A DNA stretch of 64,000 nucleotides, from positions 303,559-367,558 of the forward strand of contig JAHDXL010000003.1 of NCBI GenBank assembly GCA_023382935.1, written 5' to 3'. Position numbers and translations under genes: made by a program. The stretch comes from Phycisphaerales bacterium. Lineage in GTDB: Bacteria; Planctomycetota; Phycisphaerae; Phycisphaerales; UBA1924. The notes beneath the pieces are model-generated. The model saw only the letters and a list, made by a program, of their open reading frames with translations, had not been told where the DNA came from and did no database searches. Numbering within the stretch: the stretch's first letter is position 1; every line of letters begins with the position of its first letter. Shown here piece after piece: positions 53,543 to 61,302 of this stretch.

Positions 53543-53836
53543 CTATCGAGGAATCGGCTCCCAGTGGATGGTGTGACAATGAGTCAGATCTTCCTTGCAG
53601 AAGTGCGTCGCCGAGACGATGCAGGACGTCGTTTCTCCGGTCTTGCGTTTCAGAACATTCTCGCAGCAGTTCTTGCCCTCGGGGCAGGTCCAGGGCATCA
53701 CATGATGGATGCCGTCGCAGTCGATCCAATCAAGTTCGCACTCCGCGTCCGAAGCAAGCGCCACCGATGCCACCGAACACACAACCGCGATGCAGATCCC
53801 CAACCCGCTGACCACACGGCTGACCTTCATTTGCAC
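53543..53836 (-). CDS. Secreted 8-Cys mini-protein
   Basis: 97 residues. The signal peptide (GLGICIAVVCSVASVALA) is followed by a mature region of about 68 residues with eight cysteines (AEC, DC, TC, NCC, SC, FC and HC), enough for four disulfides. No family is recognised. A GTG at 53836 with GAGG 7 bases upstream is a better start than the ATG two codons later. It immediately follows a MauE-like membrane protein gene and overlaps the extended end of its last frame. Confidence 0.65.
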   Translation of the reverse strand: MQMKVSRVVSGLGICIAVVCSVASVALASDAECELDWIDCDGIHHVMPWTCPEGKNCCENVLKRKTGETTSCIVSATHFCKEDLTHCHTIHWEPIPR

Positions 53837-54288
53837 GGGTCGCCCTCTTTATATTCCGTTCCCTTTCCGTCGAGCGGGCGAGTCGAACAGGCCACGCCGC
53901 CGCGAACGCCGCCATCGCCAGAGGAAGATTTCGTCCGAATATTGCCATGAGAGGGTGACTGCCCCACTCAGGAAGACCGCAGCCGCAAGGCGTCAGGTCG
54001 TGGCGCAACCATTGCAACGCCGGGCTCGAAGAAACCGCGACAAGGAACAAGCCCGTGACAATGAGCGCCCCCCCTTGTGGGTAGCCCCAACAAGCCATGC
54101 AGCAAGCGCAATCTCAAGCCCGATTAACCCCCAGGCGACCCAAAGAGCGCTGGCTGGAGTCAGTCCCCAATGTGCGACGAGGACGCGGAAGGTGGGTCAA
54201 CATCCCAAGACTTCGCAGCCGCCCCAGCAAGCAGGATCGCAGCGAGAAGGCACGCAACCAAGAACGCAAACGGAGGGCTTTGGGCCAT
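53730..54288 (-). pseudogene. MauE/DoxX-like redox-associated membrane protein, frame broken twice
   Basis: ATG 54288 has TTGGAG 7 bases upstream. The three pieces lie in three successive frames. First is a helix (FAFLVACLLAAILLAGAAAKSWD). After a break near the CCCC at 54165-54168 comes LWVAWGLIGLEIALAAWLVGA. After a break at the C7 tract 54068-54074 comes GALIVTGLFLVAVSSS, followed by LTPCGCGLPE (CxC pair) and HPLMAIFGRN. Adding one G to each tract restores a single frame of about 140 residues. MauE-type proteins support disulfide formation in periplasmic partners. The recognisable part ends near 53871; the frame itself runs to 53730. Confidence 0.6.
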
Positions 54289-54448
54289 AGTCCGACTCCA
54301 AAGCGCATGCCACCTTACTCATTCCTTGCGGACGCGTCAATCTGTTTTGTGGTGACAGTAGAGTGTGAACCCTGCGGCCAAGAGATGCGCCACTGCGTCA
54401 ATACCGAGGCATCGAGCCTTCCAGACACGCACCAAACCCGTGCTTTGT

Positions 54449-54913
54449 CTACGCCTTCATCTCCGCGGGGTCCACGCCCTCTTCGATCGCGTGGATCTTC
54501 GCGACGCGTCGCGCGTGGCGCCCGCCCTCAAACTCGGTCTTGAGCCACACCTCGACGATCTTGTCGATGAAGCGCTCGCCGAGCAAATCGGCCGAGAGGC
54601 ACAGCACATTCGCGTTGTTATGACTCCGCGACAGTTGGGCCGTCAGTTCGTCATGCACGACCGCGGCCCGCACGCCTTGAATCTTATTGGCGGCGATCGA
54701 CATGCCGATGCCCGTGCCGCAGATGAGAATACCCAGGTCGGCCTGCCCCGCCTTGATCGCCTGCCCCACCTTCCAGGCCGGTTCAGGATAGTCGCACGCC
54801 TGTTCCGAGCATGTGCCCAGCCATTGCGTCTGGTAGCCCTGCGAACTGAGCAGTTCCACCAGGTGGGCCGTCTGCTTATATCCGCGATGATCCGAACCCA
54901 GCGCGATCCTCAT
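54449..54913 (-). CDS. rpiB: Ribose-5-phosphate isomerase B
   Basis: 154 residues, the normal RpiB length. It interconverts ribose 5-phosphate and ribulose 5-phosphate. GSDHRGYKQT, CGTGIGMSIAANKI and RSHNNANVLCLSADLLGE are diagnostic. Its start overlaps the stop of the TsaC-phosphatase gene (ATGA), so the two are coupled. Confidence 0.95.
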   Translation of the reverse strand: MRIALGSDHRGYKQTAHLVELLSSQGYQTQWLGTCSEQACDYPEPAWKVGQAIKAGQADLGILICGTGIGMSIAANKIQGVRAAVVHDELTAQLSRSHNNANVLCLSADLLGERFIDKIVEVWLKTEFEGGRHARRVAKIHAIEEGVDPAEMKA

Positions 54914-55995
54914 GCCGACAACTCCTTCACCCGACGCTCGATCAGTGTTCGCAAGATGCGGCTCGTTTCCAGGTACGCCTCCAGCGGCATGCCCACCGGG
55001 TCAGCGATGTTCCCTGACGGATCCAGTTTCTGCACGCGGTCGCGGGCCGACGGCTCGATCTCCAGCACGCGCTGCAGGTGCGCGTCGGTCATCACATAGA
55101 TCGCCGCCGCCCGTCGCACCAGTTCCCGTGTCAACTGCCGCGTCCGGTGCGATGAAATATCAATGCCCATCTGCGCCAGGGCCTCGACGGCCTCGACCGC
55201 CACGGGCAGCCCGTCGGCCGTCGCCACCCCCGCCGACAGCACCGTCGTCAGTTCCTCGGGTTTCAACATGCTCCGCGCGATGCCCTCGGCCATCGGGCTG
55301 CGGCAGGTGTTGCCCGTGCACACGAACAGCACCACGCGCTCCACCGCGTGCATGATCTCGGCGCTGCTCACCGCGCCTTCGCTCTCGACCTTGAACCCAC
55401 CTCCGGCGTGCAGCCGCACCGTGGTCGCGGGCTTGCCGATCGAGAGCGCCCCCGCGTCGATCACGCACCCCACGCGCTGGTCATGCACCTCGCCCAGGCG
55501 CCGATCATCCTGCCCGCCGCGGCCCGCCCCCCAGCCGGCCGCCGCGGCCCGGATCATCACCACCGGCCGCGGCACGTTCTCCAGCACCGCGCTGCTGACC
55601 GCCGACCCCGGCACGCGTACCCGCAAGGCCGTCCCGTCTTCGATCACGCCGCGCGCCACGCCCAAACGCCCACACACCGCCGCCAGCACGTCCTCGGGCA
55701 ACTCGATCACGAACCGCACCGGCCCGGGCAGAAACCGGCTCAGCAGCCGCCGATGCGCCAGCGCCGTCATCTCCAGCCCTTCGACCGCGGCCTCGGCCGT
55801 CGGCGCGTGCCAAGTCAGACTCCCACCCCCCGCACGCGACAACTCCCGCAACGCCTCGACCGAGCGCGGGTCGTCCGCACGCCCGGCCACGCCGTACACC
55901 GTGTCCGTCGGAATCACCACCAGTCGCCCGGACAGCAACGCCTCCGTCGCCGCCCGGGCCACCCGTTCCGAGGTCGCCCCCGGCACTCTCAGCAT
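54910..55995 (-). CDS. Fusion of TsaC/Sua5-type domain and low-molecular-weight phosphatase (YwlE-like)
   Basis: 361 residues from ATG 55995 (a GTG six codons upstream is an alternative). The N-terminal half (1-205) is a YrdC/Sua5 threonylcarbamoyl-AMP synthase fold (VVIPTDTVYGVAGRA). The C-terminal half (about 220-361) is a LMW phosphatase with CTGNTCRSPMAEGIA and the general-acid loop DPSGNIADPVG. Thr in CTGNTCRS is the residue that gives Bacillus YwlE specificity for phosphoarginine, whereas tyrosine phosphatases usually have Ile/Leu there. Together with rpiB it mirrors the Bacillus ywlC-ywlE-ywlF order. Confidence 0.85.
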   Translation of the reverse strand: MLRVPGATSERVARAATEALLSGRLVVIPTDTVYGVAGRADDPRSVEALRELSRAGGGSLTWHAPTAEAAVEGLEMTALAHRRLLSRFLPGPVRFVIELPEDVLAAVCGRLGVARGVIEDGTALRVRVPGSAVSSAVLENVPRPVVMIRAAAAGWGAGRGGQDDRRLGEVHDQRVGCVIDAGALSIGKPATTVRLHAGGGFKVESEGAVSSAEIMHAVERVVLFVCTGNTCRSPMAEGIARSMLKPEELTTVLSAGVATADGLPVAVEAVEALAQMGIDISSHRTRQLTRELVRRAAAIYVMTDAHLQRVLEIEPSARDRVQKLDPSGNIADPVGMPLEAYLETSRILRTLIERRVKELSA

Positions 55996-56091
55996 GGTTG
56001 GACTTTCTGCCACGAGCGAGTATTCGAGGTTGGCCGGCGCAAATCAATTCGCCACACCCGCCCAAAACGGGCCATCGCCGCGCCACCCCGC

Positions 56092-56910
56092 TCAGAACTT
56101 GATCTGGAGCCGGGCGAACAACCCCGCCTCGTTCAACTGCGCCTCCAGGTTGCGCACCTCGATCACCGAGTGCACGTACTCGTACCCGGCCGTCAGCCCC
56201 ACGTTGTACCGCAGTTTGATCTCCGTTTCCGCCCGCAGGTCGAAGAAAGTCGCGTTGGAGATCGTGTGCGTGGAAACCCCCCCACGGAACTGCACCTCAT
56301 CACTCGGGCTCCAGAACACACCCGTCCCCACCACCGGCACGGCCACCACGCCCCGTTCGTCGCGATAGGTCGTCGTCGTGTTGCCCAGCCGATCCTGCGA
56401 CACGCTCACCTGCCCCACCTCGGCCCGGATGGCCCGGAACCCGGCCAGCAGCGAAAGCCCGACATCCTTGCGCTTCAGTTCCCCCAGTCGCACCGAGATG
56501 TCGTACAACTCGAACTCGCCGTTCGGCTCGGCATAGCCCGCGAGCACCTCCGATCCGGTCGGCCCATGCTCGCCGCCGATGCCGCCGTCACGCAACACCG
56601 TGTCGCGCCCCACGATCAGCCCCAACTCGGCCAGCACATTTCGAGGAGGGTCGAAGATCGCTGCGTCAGCCGCCGCGTCGAGTGTTCCCACCAGCGGGTA
56701 GCGCATCTGGCGCAGACCGCTGATCGGCTCGTGCTCCTCCCCTTCTCCTCCTGACCGAGGCTCCAGGGGCGACGTGCCGGTGCGCACCAGCCCGTCGAAC
56801 GAGAGACTGACCGGTGCCGCGGCCGGCACGCGCTCGTCACGCTGCGCGGCCGCGGGAAAACCCAACGCCGCCATCGCAAGCAGACTCAGCATCATCGACC
56901 AGTTCTTCAT
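56092..56910 (-). CDS. Outer-membrane beta-barrel protein
   Basis: 272 residues. A signal peptide (MLSLLAMAALGFPAAAQ) precedes a beta-rich body with alternating strands (FELYDISVRLGELK, VVAVPVVGTGVFWSP, LRYNVGLTAGYEYVHSV). The C-terminal LFARLQIKF ends in Phe, the outer-membrane insertion signal. No specific family is recognised. The frame is open upstream, but ATG 56910 gives the signal peptide. Confidence 0.7.
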   Translation of the reverse strand: MKNWSMMLSLLAMAALGFPAAAQRDERVPAAAPVSLSFDGLVRTGTSPLEPRSGGEGEEHEPISGLRQMRYPLVGTLDAAADAAIFDPPRNVLAELGLIVGRDTVLRDGGIGGEHGPTGSEVLAGYAEPNGEFELYDISVRLGELKRKDVGLSLLAGFRAIRAEVGQVSVSQDRLGNTTTTYRDERGVVAVPVVGTGVFWSPSDEVQFRGGVSTHTISNATFFDLRAETEIKLRYNVGLTAGYEYVHSVIEVRNLEAQLNEAGLFARLQIKF

Positions 56911-56951
56911 GCCTCTCTTCCGCTCGCTTCCTCGACGCCCCGACGCAAAGC

Positions 56952-57844
56952 CTACCGCATCGGCTCCCGGTTGCGTACCGCTAACTTGCACAGCGAGTTA
57001 TCGGCACAGACGCCCACAAAGCCTTCAACCGCACGCGCCATCGCCAAGAAGGCAGTGCTCTGTTCCTTCGCCCGATCAGGGGGATTGGGAACCCCGAACA
57101 CATGATTCCCCGCCTGAATCAGGCACAATCGAGCCCGCTCGCCGCCTGCCCCAGCCAGGGCATGCGCCGCATCGACCGGCACCGTCTCGTCGGCCGTGCC
57201 ATGCACCACCAGCATCGGCACTCCCGCGCGCGACACCTGCAACATCACGTCGTGCCCTTCCGGATCGTCCCACTGCTGCGCCAGCCAGGCGCTGGAAATC
57301 GACATCACCTGCCCCGTGCGCGCGCTGCGCACCGTCCGCGTGCCGGTCTGGAGCCAATCGTGCTGTTCCTCCGGCGACAGATCGCCACATCGCGCCGGCG
57401 ACGCCAACGTCACCAGCCCCCACAGCCGCAGTCGCGCGCGATGTCGCCCCGCACACAGGATCGCCGTCGCGCCGCCCCTCGAGTGCCCGCTGAGTACGAG
57501 CGGAAGCCCCGCGCCGAGCAATCGGCCATCCTGGATCGCCTCACACACACACACAGCGTGTCATGCACCTGCGCGTTCCAGGTCTGGCGGGCAAACAAGT
57601 CGGTGCGCTCGAAGCGCGTGATTTGGTTGGTCACTCCAGAGTGCGCAAAGTTGAACCGATGCACCAGCACGCCGCTCGCGGCCAGGTGGGCGCCCAGAAG
57701 GGGGATGAACCCATAGTCCTTATAACCCATGAACCCGTGCAGCAGCACCACGCAGGCGCGCGGCGTCCGCTCGGGCACGTCCGTGTCGCCGAGCAGGTCG
57801 AGTCCATTACTTCCGGGAATGCACCACGCGCGCGTACCGGGCAT
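56952..57844 (-). pseudogene. Alpha/beta hydrolase, frame broken at a (CA)6 tract
   Basis: The 5' part starts at ATG 57844 and has an oxyanion segment VVLLHGFMGYKDYG. After the tandem CA repeat at 57542-57553 the frame is lost. In the next frame the rest of the hydrolase continues with the nucleophile elbow GHSRGGATA, an Asp-containing VVHGTADETVPVDAA segment and a catalytic His near GNHVFG. Removing one CA unit joins both into one protein of about 297 residues. Probable esterase or dienelactone-hydrolase-type serine hydrolase. Confidence 0.7.
57542..57553. repeat. (CA)6 dinucleotide microsatellite
   Basis: Six tandem CA units on the + strand inside the hydrolase gene. Five units would keep the hydrolase in frame. 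Confidence 0.9.
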
Positions 57845-58018
57845 GACCGAGTCTAGCGGGAGCGAATGCGCGGGTGATGCGCTTTCGACTCCCCCAAACC
57901 AGGCAACAGACCTTCAAGTTCACTGGACGCCCGGCCGAATGGGTTGGTTCGACGAAACGCAAGTTGGTCGATTGCGAAGGGAAGGGCTGCTAGCATCCCT
58001 TTTCCCGGGGAGTTTGTC

Positions 58019-58813
58019 GTGACGCGCTTGAACGGCAATGGAAAGGCATCGCGCTGGCGCTGGGGCAAGCGCCCGCCCCCCGGCGATGACTCCAAACTGC
58101 TCGAAGGTCCGAAACTCCGGCGCGACGAGTTGTTCCGCAGTGTGCGCATCTTCCGCGAGTTCATCCACGGGTTCCGGCAACTGCACTTCATCGGGCCTTG
58201 CGTGACCGTCTTCGGCTCGGCACGTTTCGATGAGGACCATCGCTACTACGCGCTGGCCCGCCAGATGGGCACCGCCTTGGCCCGAGCCGGACTGACGGTG
58301 ATGACCGGCGGAGGTCCGGGCATCATGGAGGCCGCCAATCGCGGCGCCAAGGAAGCCGGCGGGCTTTCGCTGGGGTGCAACATCGAACTGCCCGAAGAGC
58401 AGCACCCCAACGCCTACCTGGACAAGTTCGTCGAGTTCCACTACTTCTTCGTGCGCAAGGTGATGCTCGTCAAGTATTCGGACGCCTTTGTGGCGCTGCC
58501 GGGCGGATTCGGCACGCTCGATGAAATCTTTGAAACCGCGGTGCTGATTCAGACGCGCAAGATCGCCGAGTTCCCGCTCATCCTCATGGGCAAGGACTTC
58601 TGGGAGCCGCTGTTCGACTTCGTCCGCGATCGGCTGCTCAGCGAGAACACGATCAGCCCCGAAGACCTCGACCTGCTCAAGGTCACCGACTCGGTGGACG
58701 AGGCGATGGACTGCATTCTCTCGGCCCTGGAATCGCGCAAACGCATCCCGCCGCGTCTGCATCGCGCGCCGACGCTGGCGGGGTGCGCCCCCGCGCTGCA
58801 CGAGGCCTCATAG
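58019..58813 (+). CDS. LOG-family protein (second copy)
   Basis: 264 residues. GTG 58019 has GGGGAG 7 bases upstream. The core motifs are canonical: GGGPGIMEAANRGAKEAG and PGGFGTLDEIFE, with the acidic residues expected for nucleoside monophosphate hydrolysis. A basic N-terminal ~60 residues precede the fold. Unlike the copy at 24824 it has the standard GGGPGxMEA loop. It is convergent with the CgeB-like glycosyltransferase gene; the two overlap by 6 bases at their 3' ends. Confidence 0.87.
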   Translation: MTRLNGNGKASRWRWGKRPPPGDDSKLLEGPKLRRDELFRSVRIFREFIHGFRQLHFIGPCVTVFGSARFDEDHRYYALARQMGTALARAGLTVMTGGGPGIMEAANRGAKEAGGLSLGCNIELPEEQHPNAYLDKFVEFHYFFVRKVMLVKYSDAFVALPGGFGTLDEIFETAVLIQTRKIAEFPLILMGKDFWEPLFDFVRDRLLSENTISPEDLDLLKVTDSVDEAMDCILSALESRKRIPPRLHRAPTLAGCAPALHEAS

Positions 58814-61174
58814 CGACGCGAGCACCAGTGACTCGATCCGTTCGGCCAGTACGTCGTGCGTCAGGCCTGCGCGCACGCGCCGCGCGATCTGACCGGACTG
58901 CTCCCGCTTCCACTCCGGCTGGCCCAACGCCCGCTCGATCAGGCGTTCCAGCCCGGCCGCATCGGCAAACGCCGTCGAAACGCCGGGCCCGAGCAGGTCT
59001 TCCGGCGTCCACACGTCAAAGGCGACGGTGAATCGGCGCATCGACTCGGCCGCCTGCGGATGCACCAGCAGTTGGTCGGGCAGGTGCAGCCCCAGTGTGC
59101 CGAGCCTGGCCTGCAGACCGGCCAAGTCGGCGTGCTTCGTCGTCCGGTACATCAGTCCGCCGTCGCGCCGGCGTTCGTCGGGCTCCGCCTGGCGCACCAA
59201 CCGACACAGCGCCTTCTGACGCGATGCTCCAAAGACCGGCGATACCGCCCGGCACAGCGCCAGCCCGCCCGACAGCGCGCACTCCATCACGCGCTGATGC
59301 ACCAGCGTGGTCATGGAGGCGTGCAGGTGAACTCCCGCAGCCTGATAGCAGGCGCGCAGTTCCTCCCCGTGTCCCAACTCCCCGGCTGCAAAGGGCGCCA
59401 GCGTGGGGTGTCGTTCCCACCCCCGGCCGAACAGACGCAAACGCCACCCTCGCCGCTCGCAGATCCGCCTGGCCCAATCCAGTGTCTCATGGCGTAATGT
59501 GCGTTCGAGCATCGGCACGAGATACTGATCGGTCAGTTGCGAAACCACGCGCGGCGTGGGCGACTGCCCATGCACGCGAGCCCACGCATCGCCGGCGATG
59601 GACTTGAACGCCCGCTCCTCCTGACCGCTCATGCCCACCTCGTAGCGTTCCTTGATCAAGCCGTTCATTGCCTCAAGCACGCGCACCACCGCCGGGTCGC
59701 CCGCCTCGGCGCACAGACGCTCGTGCATTTTCTGCGGCGTTTCGCTGTGGTGGCTCACATACGCCACCTCGCAGGCAAACTGCTCCCGCAGCGCCGCGTC
59801 GACAGGCGCGTCGTGAAACTTGCGCGGACTCACCGGCACCGGCATCGACAAGGCCCGATCCGCCGGATAGCCGAACTGGCGGAAGAACTGCGGGTACACA
59901 TGCCCGGCCACGAAATCGCGCGGCCCCTGCCCGCGCCCCATCCGCTCGTCGAACAGGTGCGGCATCGCGTCCTGCACCCAGCACACAAAGGGCGTCTGCG
60001 TCACGAAGGCCGCTGACCTGGACGCCCGGGGGTAGTTGATCAGCACGATCAGGTCCGGATCAAACTCGATCTCGGCGCGGTGATAGGCCAGCGTCGAAAA
60101 TCGCGAGTGTGTGTCCGGCTCGATGAGCACCCGAGCCTCCCACCCTCGCCCTCGAAATGCCTCGGCCAGATCCTCGCTGGCATGCTGAATGAACGTTGAA
60201 AACCGGCAAGTCGGAATCAGCACGCGCTTCGGTCCGCCCTGGCTCCACCGCGCTGTCCACCACGCCGAGTCACGCGCACGGTCTCGCGCCACCAGCGCCC
60301 CCTGCAGACGCGCGCCTTCCAGCCGCTGCTCTTCGCTCAATCGCGCCATGCGCTCGGAGAGCGCAGGCTTGCAGGCCTGGCGCAGCGTCGCCGACGGCAC
60401 CACCGGGCCGGTCGCCTGACAGTCAAACCGTTCCCGCACGTGCGCTTCCCACCGCTCGGCCGCGTCCGAACCGGCGAACACCCTCGCCCGCGACAGCACG
60501 GCGCGCACGTCGGCCAGAGCCAACCCCTCGGCCAGTTCGCCTGCATCACCCTGCACGATCTGAAGCATCGGCTGGTATCCGTCCTTCAACGTCGGCGTGG
60601 CGCGATCCATCGCCAGCAGCAGCCAGGGCGGACTGACACCCTCGATGGTGATCGGGCCGATCGGTTCGCGCGCCGCGTGACCCAGATGAGCCCGACAGAA
60701 CTCGCCAGCCGCCCGCACCAGGTCACCCACCCACTCGAACTTCGTCAGGTCGTCGGCCCCGCGCGGCACTCGCACCACGTTGCCGTCGGTTGCGCGGTGA
60801 TACGCGACCCCCTGCGTCACCCACGCCTCGATCGCCTGCTCGACATTCACCCCCTCGATCAGACGCAGGTTGGCCCGGGCCTGCTCGATGAGCGCGCCAG
60901 GGTCCAGCGCCGGCGCCGGCCCGATGGTCGCTCGCAGTCGATCGCGCTGATCGTGCAGGTCCGGCGCTGTGAGGCGCTCGAGCACGACCCGCGCCGCCCC
61001 GCCCAGACCCAGCCCCGCCAGGGACCGGGCCGCCAGCAGGCGCACCTCGTCATCCTGTGGCGCGACGCGCAAAGCCTGCGCAGCCAGAGTCAGGAACATC
61101 CATCCGCCTTGCGTGCGTCCGATCTCGACGATGCGCGCGCGGGTGAAGCGTTGCGACGTCGGGGCCTGCGTCAT
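58808..61174 (-). CDS. CgeB-like glycosyltransferase with large N-terminal region
   Basis: 788 residues. The C-terminal half resembles CgeB/DUF3880-type glycosyltransferases: a PKRVLIPTCRFSTFIQHAS opening, VCWVQDAMPHLFDER and VAYVSHHSETPQKMHE. A late nucleotide-sugar region with LRLFGRGWERHPTLAPF and HASMTTLVHQRVMECALSGG is the retaining-transferase E/x7/E-like site. The N-terminal ~300 residues contain a short TPR-like opening (LTLAAQALRVAPQDDE) and a domain I cannot name. The start is ATG 61174. Confidence 0.75.
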   Translation of the reverse strand: MTQAPTSQRFTRARIVEIGRTQGGWMFLTLAAQALRVAPQDDEVRLLAARSLAGLGLGGAARVVLERLTAPDLHDQRDRLRATIGPAPALDPGALIEQARANLRLIEGVNVEQAIEAWVTQGVAYHRATDGNVVRVPRGADDLTKFEWVGDLVRAAGEFCRAHLGHAAREPIGPITIEGVSPPWLLLAMDRATPTLKDGYQPMLQIVQGDAGELAEGLALADVRAVLSRARVFAGSDAAERWEAHVRERFDCQATGPVVPSATLRQACKPALSERMARLSEEQRLEGARLQGALVARDRARDSAWWTARWSQGGPKRVLIPTCRFSTFIQHASEDLAEAFRGRGWEARVLIEPDTHSRFSTLAYHRAEIEFDPDLIVLINYPRASRSAAFVTQTPFVCWVQDAMPHLFDERMGRGQGPRDFVAGHVYPQFFRQFGYPADRALSMPVPVSPRKFHDAPVDAALREQFACEVAYVSHHSETPQKMHERLCAEAGDPAVVRVLEAMNGLIKERYEVGMSGQEERAFKSIAGDAWARVHGQSPTPRVVSQLTDQYLVPMLERTLRHETLDWARRICERRGWRLRLFGRGWERHPTLAPFAAGELGHGEELRACYQAAGVHLHASMTTLVHQRVMECALSGGLALCRAVSPVFGASRQKALCRLVRQAEPDERRRDGGLMYRTTKHADLAGLQARLGTLGLHLPDQLLVHPQAAESMRRFTVAFDVWTPEDLLGPGVSTAFADAAGLERLIERALGQPEWKREQSGQIARRVRAGLTHDVLAERIESLVLASL

Positions 61175-61302
61175 GCCCCGGTCATCGTCGCATCGCCCCG
61201 AACAGGTCCAGATTCGGCAAGTTGGGCGCGTCGGACGGGCGGGCGCGCTCCCGCCCCCGGCAGTTTCCACACCCGACCGGCCGGGGGACGATAACGAGCC
61301 TC

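Noticed and set aside
61174-61302. Promoter region between the glycosyltransferase and HldE-like genes
   Set aside because: The genes are divergent, so a promoter is expected, but I saw no convincing -35/-10 pair to report.
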